A DNA stretch of 63,167 nucleotides from Akkermansia muciniphila (GTDB lineage Bacteria; Verrucomicrobiota; Verrucomicrobiia; Limisphaerales; BJHT01): positions 1 to 63,167 of the forward strand of contig CAMAUZ010000044.1 of NCBI GenBank assembly GCA_945861535.1. The letters are read 5' to 3'. Made by a program: the position numbers and the translations under genes. The notes under the pieces are model-generated. The model had not been told where the DNA came from, did not search any database, and saw only the letters and a program-made list of their open reading frames with translations. Each line of letters begins with the position of its first letter. The first letter of the stretch is position 1. Below, in pieces: positions 53,426-62,025 of this stretch.

Positions 53426-53794
53426 ATTTGAGGGCGAGAAAATATGGAGCGCCGCCGCGATGTCGAGCGGGGAATCGGTGGCGGACGCGGAAGCAGGGCA
53501 GGGCGGCGCGGGCGGTGGAAGGCCGGGGGAAGCTCAAAGAATAAAGTTCAAAGCTCACGGGAAACACCAAGGAACAAGCGGGTTCGGGCGCATCCGGATG
53601 ATGTCGGGGGAAACTGGCCTGATGTCGGTATGGGGATTTGCGCCACGCGGAAGCGTGGCCGGAGAGCGCCCGTCCCCGGGCGCAGCTGGTGGAGCGCGGT
53701 GAAGTGCTGGACTATTCCGAAGCCCCCGTGCGTGCGGACGTTCTTGCGGCCCGGAAGGCCGCACTCCGGAGCGGTGGCGGCGTTGCGCTGCAAC
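53426..53794. other. Gene-free 369 bp
   Basis: It holds the AAAGCTCAA repeat 53528-53580. Around 53643-53780 are hairpins such as GCCACGC-GGAA-GCGTGGC and CGGGCG-related stems without a clear partner. No gene is seen. Confidence 0.55.
53528..53580. repeat. AAAGCTCAA-type tandem repeat
   Basis: GAAGCTCAAAGAATAAAG and TTCAAAGCTCACGGGAAAC are followed by CACCAAGGAACAAG. This copy is in the plus orientation and does not follow a gene end. Confidence 0.75.
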
Positions 53795-54994
53795 TCAGCG
53801 CGGCGCGGGTTGGAAGGGGATTTCCAGCGTCGTCGCCACCGCCTCCGTCTCGGCAAATGCCGCGTCAAACAAACGCTGCGGACTATTTCCCGCGAGGTCC
53901 TCAAGTCGCGGGTCAACGGCGACGATGTATTTCGTGTTACGCCAAGGAAGGTGGGGGTGGAAATCCCAAACGGTCTCTTCGGAACGGACTTCGATGCGGC
54001 CGGCAACATTCTCTCCCCGCTCAGTTCTCACCGTCAGCATCCGGTCCAGCAGCGCCCGATCCATCGGTCGCGGGAACGTGATTCTCACCGGCTCGTCTGT
54101 CGCCGAGCGCGGCACGGCGAGCCGCCAGCCCTTCACCAACGGCAGCGTGCGCTCGGCTGGTTGGGTGCGGAATTTTTTCGTGAACGCCTGCCCCAGCGGA
54201 CGACCGTTCGCGTCCAGCATCGTAGCGTGAACGATCAGCGTGTAGCTCTGCCCGGGTTCCAGAACGGGACCGAGCAAATTGCCAAGCTGAATGCCTTGCT
54301 TGATGCGCCCCGGATGAATCAAAAGCGTCAGACGGCGGCCATCCTCGCTCCACAATTCCGTCCGCCGCCACGGGTCCTCGACCGGGCGGCCCTGCGGCCC
54401 GAGCAGGTCGATGTGGTCAAAGATCGCGCGCGTCTGCCGCATCGGCTGTGAGAAGTGCAGGTAGAATTTGAGCTGGTTGGCGGGCAGTTCCGCGGCGGTC
54501 GGATAGATCGCCACAACCTGGGTGGCGGGCGCGGGCTTCAACGCCGGCGCCAGATACTCGACCACCGTTTCCACCGCACCCGCCACGCCCCACGCGACCC
54601 GCGCTTGATACCGCTGCCCCGGCACCAGCGCATAGCGCGGCGTGAACATGAGCATCTCGTCGCGCCGCTCGTACTCCCCGAGCATGGCTTCCGCGGCGGA
54701 GGCCGGCTCTGCGGCGGCCACGACCAACCGGAGCCAACGTTCACCCTGCTCCGGTGCCAATTTGCCCGCGGGAATCTTCGCCTGTTGCGCCAGTGGAATG
54801 CGGGCGACGACGGTGACGTGGAGTCCGTCCCGCTGCGACTGCACTTGCAGCAGTGAACTCGCCGCCCGCCCCTCGGTCGCCGGCAGCGGTCCGACGCAGA
54901 GAAGGAGGATCGCCCCAAACGAGCCGGCCACCAGCGCACGAACGGAGCTGCGGAAGGAGCGACGGTCGCCGCTCAGGGATTTCGCGATCTGCAT
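53795..54994 (-). CDS. Exported protein with Ig-like (Big5/SbsA-type) repeats
   Basis: A 399-residue protein with a signal peptide near residues 18-45 (ALVAGSFGAILLLCVGPLPA). Three segments share the pattern of SbsA-like Ig domains: VVAIYPTAAELPANQLKFYL ... FSQPM, a middle GQSYTLIVHATMLDANGRPL, and RITFPRPMDRALLDRML with a final DPRLEDLAGNSPQRLF. No catalytic motif is seen. A structural surface or periplasmic role is inferred. The next gene upstream on the same strand is the CotH-kinase protein, 62 bp away, so they may be co-transcribed; the order CotH then Ig-like is common in PVC genomes. Confidence 0.75.
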   Translation of the reverse strand: MQIAKSLSGDRRSFRSSVRALVAGSFGAILLLCVGPLPATEGRAASSLLQVQSQRDGLHVTVVARIPLAQQAKIPAGKLAPEQGERWLRLVVAAAEPASAAEAMLGEYERRDEMLMFTPRYALVPGQRYQARVAWGVAGAVETVVEYLAPALKPAPATQVVAIYPTAAELPANQLKFYLHFSQPMRQTRAIFDHIDLLGPQGRPVEDPWRRTELWSEDGRRLTLLIHPGRIKQGIQLGNLLGPVLEPGQSYTLIVHATMLDANGRPLGQAFTKKFRTQPAERTLPLVKGWRLAVPRSATDEPVRITFPRPMDRALLDRMLTVRTERGENVAGRIEVRSEETVWDFHPHLPWRNTKYIVAVDPRLEDLAGNSPQRLFDAAFAETEAVATTLEIPFQPAPR

Positions 54995-55056
54995 ATTCTA
55001 TAAACCCGTAAGTTCTTGCGGTTGTCGCGGGGATCGTGCCGGCACGGCTCCCCGCC

Positions 55057-57351
55057 TCACCGCGCCCCTGTGCTTCCGCCGCCGGTCACCGGACCCGACC
55101 ACGGCGTGGAGGACGGCGGTCCGCCCGTCTGGCGGCGCTTGGGATCGTGAGCGCGGGCGACGAGGCGGACCTCGGGACCGAGCGGGATCGGACGGCTGTA
55201 AACCACCGCGTTGGTGCGGATCGCGCCTTGCGGCAGGCGGGGATCAGTGCCGTCCACGGTGAAATAAATCGTCGCGTTGGTATTGGCCGTGAGCGTGACG
55301 AGGGGCGTGCCGACGGGGCCGACCTCGCGCGCGAGTCGCGGCGGCTGGGTAAGCTGGCGGTCAATGAAATCCACACGGTTGGAGAGCCAGTTTTTCAGGT
55401 GATTGATTTCGCCCTGATACGAGCCGCCACGCGGACGCAGGCCCCACCGCTTGACCTCACGCGGCTGGGCTTCGCGCAGTTCGTCGGTGAGGCGGTCGAT
55501 AAGCCCGTTGATGTGAGTTTGGGAAAACTGCGCGCCCCGCAATTCCTGCCAGCGGTCCACCCAGAGCTGCCAGAAATCGGGATCGCTGAAGAGCCGCGGC
55601 CACCACGCGAAGCCGAAGAACGGCCCGGTGTTCCAGTTGCGCGGCTCGGCGTCGCGGCCGTCGGTCGAACCGAGCGCACGGTCGAAATCCCAGTGTGGAC
55701 CAAAGGTGATTTTGCCGTTGCGGGGCTTGTGGAAATACGTGCTCAACGCCATGGAATCCACGTTGCCGGTGAGCACTTCCAGAACATGGAAATCAATCGC
55801 AGCGGGGACATCGAAGTAGGCGCGGTAGCCGACGACGGGGTCTTTCCAGTTCGGGCCGTTGAGCGCGCGGACGAAGTCGTTGAAGTAGGTGGTGAGGTAT
55901 TGCAACTGCGGCGCGCGCTGGGGCAGGCGGAGAGTTTGCTCCTTGGGTTCGACGTGAACCATGCCGCCCCCGCCGGCACCGAAGCCGGATTCGCCCGGAC
56001 CCGTGCGATCAAATTTCAAAACGTAGCCGCCGGTCACTTCGGGCGGTTGCAGATCGGTGGCGCGCACGGGCGCAATGTCGATGCGGTGTTTGCCGATTTT
56101 GATTTTCTCCTCGAGCACGTAGATGCCGTGGTAGTGGGTCTCTTTCACCGCGCCCGCGCTCTTTACGAGATAAACCTCCACGAAGCGCGTGCGTGACGAG
56201 TAGCGCCCGATGTCGCGGCTCAACTGGTGCGCGAACGGATTGTGAATCATCACCGGGTCGAAGCCGTTCGGCGCGTAGAGCACCCAGTCCGATTCGGCCG
56301 GCAAACCGACCGGCGCGAGGTGGTGCTCTTGGTTGAACTCATCGAGGAACTGCAGCGCGAAGCTCGCCTGCGGCATCCCCATCGACGACGAGCCGCGCAT
56401 GTGAAAGCCGCCGCGCGTCGCGAGCGTGGGCGCGTTGGTCAGCGAGGTCCGGCCATTCACCGGCTCGAAAAACGACAACTGCGCGAAGAGGCTGCGGGTC
56501 GAAACCGGCGTGTCGCGGCCGAACGTGTCCATGACCAAAACCGGCAGCGTCGAGGTGAAGCCCGCGACATTGGTGTTCACGAGCAGAAAGGCTTCGCTGC
56601 GCGGCGGCCCGGGAAGCAGGCCCTCGCGAAAAGCCCGGGCGCGGACGTAGGCGGTGTTGGTGATGACGAGCGGCGCGGCGTACTCGGGCGAGGCGCGCGT
56701 CGGCAGCCTGCCATCCAGCGTGTAACGGATCACCGCGTCGGCCGCCGTGTTCGTGAGCGTCAGGGTGAAGGGGGCGGTAAAAGTCCCGCCCGGATGCGAG
56801 AATTTCACTTCGGGCGCAAAGCCGGGACCGCTGCTGGCATTGGGCCTTCCCGGCGTCGGCTTGGGAAAATGACCGCGCAACGCCGGTTCACCACGCACGC
56901 GCCCGTCGGAGACATCGGGCCTTTGCGAGAGCGGGGAAAACTCCGAGACGATCTGTTTCGCGGGATTCACCAGCGCCAGATAATTGCCCTGGAGATCGAG
57001 GCGAAAGCTGGCGTGGAGATGCACGAGATTGGTGGCGCGATTTTTCGCCGACGCGAATACGACAAGATATTTGTCCGGGAGCAGCACCACGCCGGGGATG
57101 CGCCATTTCGCCAGATTGGTGGCGCTATCAGTCAGAAACCATCCGCCGAGGTTCACCGCCGCCGTGCCCCCGTTGTGCAACTCGATCCAGCCCGAACGCT
57201 CCCCATCCTCGTCCAGCAAACCCTGCCGATTGTCCGCCAAAAACTCCGACAGATAAACCGTGTCGAAGCGCTCGGCCGCCCGTGCCAGAGCGGGCGAAAT
57301 CACCGCCAGCCACAGCAGCATGAGCGCGAACGCGCAGCGCGAAATGTTCAT
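55057..57351 (-). CDS. Exported CotH-kinase-like protein with lamin-tail and hexosaminidase C-terminal-like domains
   Basis: A 764-residue protein with a signal peptide (residues 1-25). Residues about 30-140 form a lamin-tail domain (SEFLADNRQGLLDEDGE ... WIELHNGG). About 175-260 is a chitobiase/beta-hexosaminidase C-terminal-like domain (AVIRYTLDGRLPT), and a second copy lies near the C-terminus (ATIYFTVDGTDPRLP). The CotH domain spans about 290-600: FHMRGSSSM, GIYVLEEKIKI, GGYVLKFDR, and GPHWDFDRALGS with the key Asp pair. CotH proteins in spores are atypical protein kinases; in PVC bacteria the target is unknown. The palindrome at 57438 lies 87 bp upstream of the start. Confidence 0.88.
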   Translation of the reverse strand: MNISRCAFALMLLWLAVISPALARAAERFDTVYLSEFLADNRQGLLDEDGERSGWIELHNGGTAAVNLGGWFLTDSATNLAKWRIPGVVLLPDKYLVVFASAKNRATNLVHLHASFRLDLQGNYLALVNPAKQIVSEFSPLSQRPDVSDGRVRGEPALRGHFPKPTPGRPNASSGPGFAPEVKFSHPGGTFTAPFTLTLTNTAADAVIRYTLDGRLPTRASPEYAAPLVITNTAYVRARAFREGLLPGPPRSEAFLLVNTNVAGFTSTLPVLVMDTFGRDTPVSTRSLFAQLSFFEPVNGRTSLTNAPTLATRGGFHMRGSSSMGMPQASFALQFLDEFNQEHHLAPVGLPAESDWVLYAPNGFDPVMIHNPFAHQLSRDIGRYSSRTRFVEVYLVKSAGAVKETHYHGIYVLEEKIKIGKHRIDIAPVRATDLQPPEVTGGYVLKFDRTGPGESGFGAGGGGMVHVEPKEQTLRLPQRAPQLQYLTTYFNDFVRALNGPNWKDPVVGYRAYFDVPAAIDFHVLEVLTGNVDSMALSTYFHKPRNGKITFGPHWDFDRALGSTDGRDAEPRNWNTGPFFGFAWWPRLFSDPDFWQLWVDRWQELRGAQFSQTHINGLIDRLTDELREAQPREVKRWGLRPRGGSYQGEINHLKNWLSNRVDFIDRQLTQPPRLAREVGPVGTPLVTLTANTNATIYFTVDGTDPRLPQGAIRTNAVVYSRPIPLGPEVRLVARAHDPKRRQTGGPPSSTPWSGPVTGGGSTGAR

Positions 57352-57723
57352 TCTGGATGCACCGTAGGGAAGCCCATCGCGAACGTCGAGCGGGGCGTGT
57401 CGCGAGCGGTCGTGCCGGGGTGCGAGATTTCACCCCTACAAAACTTTGTCGTATATGCGACAAAGTTTTGTCGATGCCCTGAGGGGCCGGAAATGCGGAT
57501 GGCGGAGTTTCCGGATGCCCTGATTTGCGGACGAAGGTCGCGGCACGAGCGGACGGCGCCGGGCCGCCCGGAGCGCCGGGGATCGGTCTGAGCGCCGCGC
57601 TTCGCCGCCGGCGGCCCGCCGCGCGCGCAATTCTTCCCGCAGCCTCAAGTTGCACCATCGCCCCAATCCCTGCGTGTCTCCGCTTCCCACCCACTGCTCG
57701 CCGTGGGATGTTGCGGGCAATCA
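57352..57723. other. Divergent intergenic region
   Basis: The 372 bp between the CotH gene and the PSD1 gene hold the palindromic hairpin 57438-57473. The rest (57474-57723) is GC-rich without clear repeats, although two arms around CGCGC can pair near 57540-57620. Confidence 0.6.
57438..57473. promoter_or_regulatory. Hairpin/palindrome CGACAAAGTTTTGTCG
   Basis: A 14-bp inverted repeat (57438-57451 with 57458-57471) has a TATATG loop, and its right half is itself the palindrome CGACAAA-GT-TTTGTCG. The twin site at 49051-49068 differs by paired changes. It is 87 bp upstream of the CotH gene and 251 bp upstream of the PSD1 gene. Confidence 0.45.
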
Positions 57724-59880
57724 ATGACTCGACCCGGTCACCAACAACTTGAGCGCGCGACCGCCCCACGCTCGGCTCCGCCGTTCGTCGCGCTCCTTCT
57801 GCTGCTTCTCACACTCCCCGCAGTTCACTCCGCCCGCGCCGCCGCCCCCGACGCCGCGGACCTCACCACGGCCCGCCAGTTCTGGTCGTTTCGGCCCATT
57901 CAGAAACCCCCGCCACCATTGGTGAAAAACACCGCGTGGGCGCAGACTCCGCTCGATTGTTTCATTCTCGCGAAGCTTGAAAAGCACGGCCTCCACCCCG
58001 CGGCGCCCGCGACGAAGGCCGAATTGATCCGCCGCGTTTCCTTCGATCTCACCGGCCTCCCGCCGTCGCCCGAGGATGTGCGCGCGTTCGTCGCCGACCC
58101 TGCGGCCGACGCCTACGAGCGGCTCGTGGACCGCCTGCTCGCCAGTCCGCATTTCGGCGAACGCTGGGCGCAGCACTGGCTCGACACCGTCCGGTTCGCC
58201 GAGACCGAGGGCTTCGAGTACGACCGCCATCTGCCCGAGGCCTGGCGCTTCCGCGATTACGTCATCGACGCCTTCAACCGCGACAAACCCTTCGATCGGT
58301 TCCTCACCGAGCAACTCGCCGGCGACGAATTCACGCCGCCGAATCCCGAGTTGCAGACCGCCGCCATTTTCCATCGCCTCGGCCCCGTGCGGCTCAATGC
58401 CGGCAATCCCGACATTGCGCTCAGTCGCAACGAAGTCCTGACCGAGCGCACCGACGTCATCGGCGCGGCGTTCCTCGGCCTCACCGTCGGCTGCGCGCGC
58501 TGTCACGATCACAAGCTCGATCCCATCCCACAGCGCGATTACTACCGGCTCCAGGCCTATCTCGCCGCCACGCACGAGCACGACATCAACCTCGGCACCG
58601 CCGCGCAACGAAGCGAGTGGGAGGAGAAAGCCAAGACGCTGAAGAGCGAAATCAGCCGTCTGCAAAAAGCCGCCGATGCCACCACGGGCGAGAAGAAACT
58701 CGCGCTCACCGCCGAGCTAAATGCCCTCGAGGCCCAGACGCCGCCGCCCCCGCCGACCATCCCCGCCGTCCGCAACGATCCCGCGCAACGCACCGCCATC
58801 CACGTCCTCAAGCGCGGCGAATGGGAGCGCAAAGGCGAACTCGTCGGCCCGCGCCCGCTCAGCGTGCTCGTGAGTGACGGCCTCGCGGAACTCCCCGCCG
58901 ACGCGACGCGTCCGCGCACCGAGCTGGCCCGCTGGCTCACCGATCCGAATCACCCGCTCACCGCGCGCGTGCTCGCCAACCGCATCTGGCAGCATCACTT
59001 CGGCACCGGCCTTGTGAAAACGCCCAACGATTTCGGCAGTCACGGCGAGCGCCCGAGTCATCCCGAACTGCTCGACTGGCTGGCGACACAATTGCTAAAG
59101 CCGGGCAAAACGGTTCAAACGTTGAAGGGTGGAAATGTTGAAGCGTTAAAAGGTGCATTAGTTACCGGGGCGTCCGCCCCCGCTTCAACCCTTCAACCTT
59201 TCAACCCTTCACCTCTTCAACCTTGGTCGCTCAAACTTCTCCACCGCCTTATCCTCCTCAGCAGCACTTATCAGCAATCCTCGCACACGCCCGCCAGCGC
59301 CGCCGTCACGCGGCTCGACCCCGACAATCGCTGGCTCTGGCGCTTCCAACGCCGCCGCCTTTCCGCCGAGGAAATTCGCGACTCGATGCTTGCCGTCGCT
59401 GGGCAACTCTCGCCGCGCGTTGGCGGTCCGAGCGTGATGGTTCCCGTTGATCCCGAAATGATCAGCCTCCTCTACAAGCCCGTGCAGTGGGCCGTCGCCA
59501 AGGACGCCACCGAGCACCACCGCCGCTCGATCTACCTCTTGAGCAAACGCAATCTGCGCCTGCCCTTCATGGAAGCGTTCGACCAGCCGCCGCAACTCGC
59601 GAGCTGCGGCCGCCGCGAATCCAGCACGCACGCACCGCAAGCACTTGAGCTGCTCAACGGCCGCCTCGCCAACGAACTCGCCACCGCCTTCGCCGCACGG
59701 CTCGCGCGAGAGTCCGACGGCGATCCCGCCCGCATCGTCGAGCGCGCCAGCCAGCTCGCGCTCGGCCGCGCACCGACGCCGCAGGAGCGCGCGCTCGGCA
59801 CCGAATTTTTGAAAACCCAGCCGCTCCGCGAGTTCGCCCTCGCCCTCTTCAACCTGAACGCCTTTCTCTATGTCGAGTGA
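57724..59880 (+). CDS. PSD1-type DUF1549/DUF1553 protein with CxxCH motif; in-frame repeat insertion
   Basis: A 718-residue exported protein from ATG 57724 (a GTG at 57703 is possible), with a signal peptide ending near residue 40 (VHSARA). It begins ARQFWSFRPI; residues 60-260 are DUF1549 (LDCFILAKLEKHGL, RRVSFDLTGLPPSPED). CARCHDHKLDPI near residue 260 is a heme-type CxxCH. DUF1553 occupies about 410-700 (LARWLTDPNHPLTARVLANRIWQHHFGTGLV). These proteins are abundant in PVC bacteria and are thought to be periplasmic, linked with sulfatases and sugar oxidation. Between LLDWLATQLL and WSLKLLHRLILLSSTYQQS lie ~40 extra residues encoded by an inverted repeat (about residues 462-500). The stop overlaps the next start by 11 bp. 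Confidence 0.9.
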   Translation: MTRPGHQQLERATAPRSAPPFVALLLLLLTLPAVHSARAAAPDAADLTTARQFWSFRPIQKPPPPLVKNTAWAQTPLDCFILAKLEKHGLHPAAPATKAELIRRVSFDLTGLPPSPEDVRAFVADPAADAYERLVDRLLASPHFGERWAQHWLDTVRFAETEGFEYDRHLPEAWRFRDYVIDAFNRDKPFDRFLTEQLAGDEFTPPNPELQTAAIFHRLGPVRLNAGNPDIALSRNEVLTERTDVIGAAFLGLTVGCARCHDHKLDPIPQRDYYRLQAYLAATHEHDINLGTAAQRSEWEEKAKTLKSEISRLQKAADATTGEKKLALTAELNALEAQTPPPPPTIPAVRNDPAQRTAIHVLKRGEWERKGELVGPRPLSVLVSDGLAELPADATRPRTELARWLTDPNHPLTARVLANRIWQHHFGTGLVKTPNDFGSHGERPSHPELLDWLATQLLKPGKTVQTLKGGNVEALKGALVTGASAPASTLQPFNPSPLQPWSLKLLHRLILLSSTYQQSSHTPASAAVTRLDPDNRWLWRFQRRRLSAEEIRDSMLAVAGQLSPRVGGPSVMVPVDPEMISLLYKPVQWAVAKDATEHHRRSIYLLSKRNLRLPFMEAFDQPPQLASCGRRESSTHAPQALELLNGRLANELATAFAARLARESDGDPARIVERASQLALGRAPTPQERALGTEFLKTQPLREFALALFNLNAFLYVE
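59111..59224. repeat. TTCAAC-type inverted tandem repeat inside the PSD1 coding sequence
   Basis: The left side is GGTTCAAACGTTGAAGGGT plus copies ending GTTGAAGCG (to 59145); the right side from 59181 is CGCTTCAACCCTTCAACC with three more ~9-bp copies. It is read through in the gene frame as ~38 residues of low complexity. Confidence 0.85.
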
Positions 59881-61534
59881 GCCATCATCCCTCCGTAGCC
59901 GCCGACGTGAGGAGGCGGAGGCGTCCGACCCCGCGAGCAATTCCCCGGTACCGCAGGCGTCCCCGCCTGCGAGTTCGAGCGGCGTCTCGCCGCCCGTACC
60001 GACTCGTGGCGAGACGCCCCGCGAACTCGCAGGCGGGGACGCCCGCGGTATCCTCGCGCGAGCGGAGCGCCCGGACCTCCGCCTCCTCACGTCGGCGGCT
60101 ACCGATCACCGCGAGCACACCCGCCCCACGCGCAACCGCCGCGAGTTCATGCGCGACGCCTTTTGCGGTTTCGGCTCGCTCGCGCTGGCGTCGCTCCTGC
60201 ACGCGCAACAGGCCCGCGCCAGTTCCGCAGTCGCCTCCAATCCGCTCGCTGCGCGCACGCCGCATCTTCGCGCCAAGGCCAAGTCCGTCATCTTCCTCTT
60301 CATGGCCGGCGGCCCGAGCCATCTCGAAACCTTCGATCCCAAGCCGTTGCTCAATCAACTCAACGGCCAGAAACGCCCGGCCGAATTTGGCGAGGCGAAG
60401 TACCAGTTCATCAAACCCGACGCCCGCCTGCTCGGCTCGAAACGCACCTTCAAAAAATATGGCCAGAGCGGCCTCGACGTCTCCGACCTCTTCCCGCACA
60501 CCGCGCAACTGGTGGACCGCCTCGCCATCATCCGCTCGTGCCATGGCGACAAAGTCGTCCATTCCGCCGCGCAGTACGAACTCTTCACCGGCCGCGTCGT
60601 CCCCGGTTCGCCGAGCATGGGATCGTGGATCACCTACGGCCTCGGCGCGGAGAGTGATTCGCTGCCGTCCTTTGTCGTCATGCCCGACCCGCGCGGCGCG
60701 GTCGAAGCCGGCCAGCCGATGTATGGGAACGGCTTTCTCCCCGCCGTTTATCAGCCCACGATGTTCCGCCCCGGCGCGCGCCCGGTGCTGAATCTCGACC
60801 TCCCCGACGGCATCACCCTCGCGCAACGCCGCCGCACCCTCGACCTCATCCGCAACCTGAACCAGGCCACGCCCGACCCGCTCGACGCCGAGTTCCGCGC
60901 GCGCATCAACGCCTACGATCTCGCCTTCAAGATGCAGACCGAATCCCCGCGCGTTTTCGACCTGAGCGGCGAATCCCCCGAGACCCTCGCGCTCTACGGC
61001 ATCGGTCGTGAACCGACCAACGACTACGGCCGCCGCTGCCTGCTGGCGCGCAAGCTCGTCGAGAACGGCACGCGCTTCGTCTGCGTCGTCGCCGGCGGCG
61101 GCGCGGGCAACCAGCAATGGGACGCCCACGGCGACATCGAGGAAAACCACTTGCGCAAGGCCAGCGAGACCGACCAGCCCGTCGCCGCCCTGCTGCGCGA
61201 CCTCGAACGCCGTGGACTCCTCGACGAAACGCTCGTCCTCTGGGGCGGCGAATTCGGCCGCTCGCCCGAAGCTGAATCCGGCAAAGGCCGCGACCACCAC
61301 AACCTCGCCTTCACCATGTGGCTCGCGGGCGGCGGCATCCGGGGCGGTCAGCACGTCGGCGCGACCGACGCCATCGGCCTGCGCCCCGTCGAGAACCCGG
61401 TCCACTTTCGAGACATCCACGCCACCATCCTCCACCAGCTCGGCCTCGATCAAAACCGCCTTACCTACCCCCACCTCGGCCGCGATGAACGCCTCACCTT
61501 CGTCGAAGGCAATGTGATCGGGCAGATTGTGTAG
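59870..61534 (+). CDS. DUF1501 (sulfatase-fold-related) Tat-exported protein with repeat-encoded N-terminal extension
   Basis: A 554-residue protein whose ATG overlaps the stop of the PSD1 gene (ATGTCGAGTGA), so the two are translationally coupled. NRREFMRDAFCGFGSLALAS at about 89-108 is a twin-arginine signal. FLFMAGGPSHLETFDPKP, GLDVSDLFPHTAQLVDRLAI, FVVMPDPRGA and LVLWGGEFGRSPE match DUF1501, a family with an alkaline phosphatase/sulfatase-like fold. Residues 9-79 are encoded by a nested inverted repeat and are low-complexity. No ATG, GTG, TTG or CTG lies in frame between the repeat and the twin arginines, so translation must pass through the repeat. Partner of PSD1 in many PVC genomes; its activity is unknown. 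Confidence 0.92.
   Translation: MSSEPSSLRSRRREEAEASDPASNSPVPQASPPASSSGVSPPVPTRGETPRELAGGDARGILARAERPDLRLLTSAATDHREHTRPTRNRREFMRDAFCGFGSLALASLLHAQQARASSAVASNPLAARTPHLRAKAKSVIFLFMAGGPSHLETFDPKPLLNQLNGQKRPAEFGEAKYQFIKPDARLLGSKRTFKKYGQSGLDVSDLFPHTAQLVDRLAIIRSCHGDKVVHSAAQYELFTGRVVPGSPSMGSWITYGLGAESDSLPSFVVMPDPRGAVEAGQPMYGNGFLPAVYQPTMFRPGARPVLNLDLPDGITLAQRRRTLDLIRNLNQATPDPLDAEFRARINAYDLAFKMQTESPRVFDLSGESPETLALYGIGREPTNDYGRRCLLARKLVENGTRFVCVVAGGGAGNQQWDAHGDIEENHLRKASETDQPVAALLRDLERRGLLDETLVLWGGEFGRSPEAESGKGRDHHNLAFTMWLAGGGIRGGQHVGATDAIGLRPVENPVHFRDIHATILHQLGLDQNRLTYPHLGRDERLTFVEGNVIGQIV
59895..60102. repeat. Nested GTAG inverted element inside the DUF1501 coding sequence
   Basis: The outer arms 59895-59919 and 60078-60102 are exact copies of the 25-bp arms of the 13617 element. 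In the spacer lies a second element, 59947-60053, of the GTACCGCAGGCG double-hairpin family seen at 10920-11026. The whole keeps the reading frame. Confidence 0.93.
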
Positions 61535-62025
61535 CCGCGATTCGACAGCGAAAGAGTCGGACCTGCGGCAGCCGGTGCCGGGCACGAAATCGGACGGACT
61601 TGCCTTTCCCACCGCCAGCGCCGCCCAAGTGTCGACTTTTTGTAATAGTTGGTCAGTTGGTCGGATGCCGGCATCCCCACGGGCGAACCCCGGCGGGGTT
61701 CCCCGTGAATAGCCGGGGGTGGAGCGAGGAACGAGCGACACCCCCGGAATCCCGCCGCAGCGTTCGTGAACCCCGGAGGGGTTCTCCAGTCACCGGACCC
61801 TCGGCACCTCAAGGGAATGGGGCCACCCCGCCGGGGTGGTGGGCATTGAGGCCGTATTTTCCGGGGGTGCGCTCGTGCCTCGCGCACCCCCGGCTATTCA
61901 GGGATAACCCCTCCGGGGTTGGGCTGGTGGGTATCTGCACCTGCTTTGCCAACGACTGATGCCCCTCTCCGGGGCACGAGGCGCGGCTTGCTTGTGCGCC
62001 TGCGGCTTCGCTACCGTGACCGCGT
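61535..62025. other. Gene-free 0.49 kb upstream of the NACHT gene
   Basis: Bases 61535-61684 show nothing definite; 61685-61926 is an inverted repeat; 61927-62025 must hold the start signals of the NACHT gene, but neither a promoter nor a good ribosome-binding site is clear. Confidence 0.6.
61685..61926. repeat. Inverted element of the AACCCCGG / GAATAGCCGGGGGTG family
   Basis: Each side carries hairpin AACCCCGG ... GGGGTT, then GAATAG + CCGGGGGTG with an 18-nt loop rich in GAGCGAGG and the matching CACCCCCGG. Sides are 61685-61750 and 61857-61926. An extra AACCCCGGAGGGGTT hairpin sits between. The tetranucleotide before the long stem is ATAG, one base from GTAG. Confidence 0.88.
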
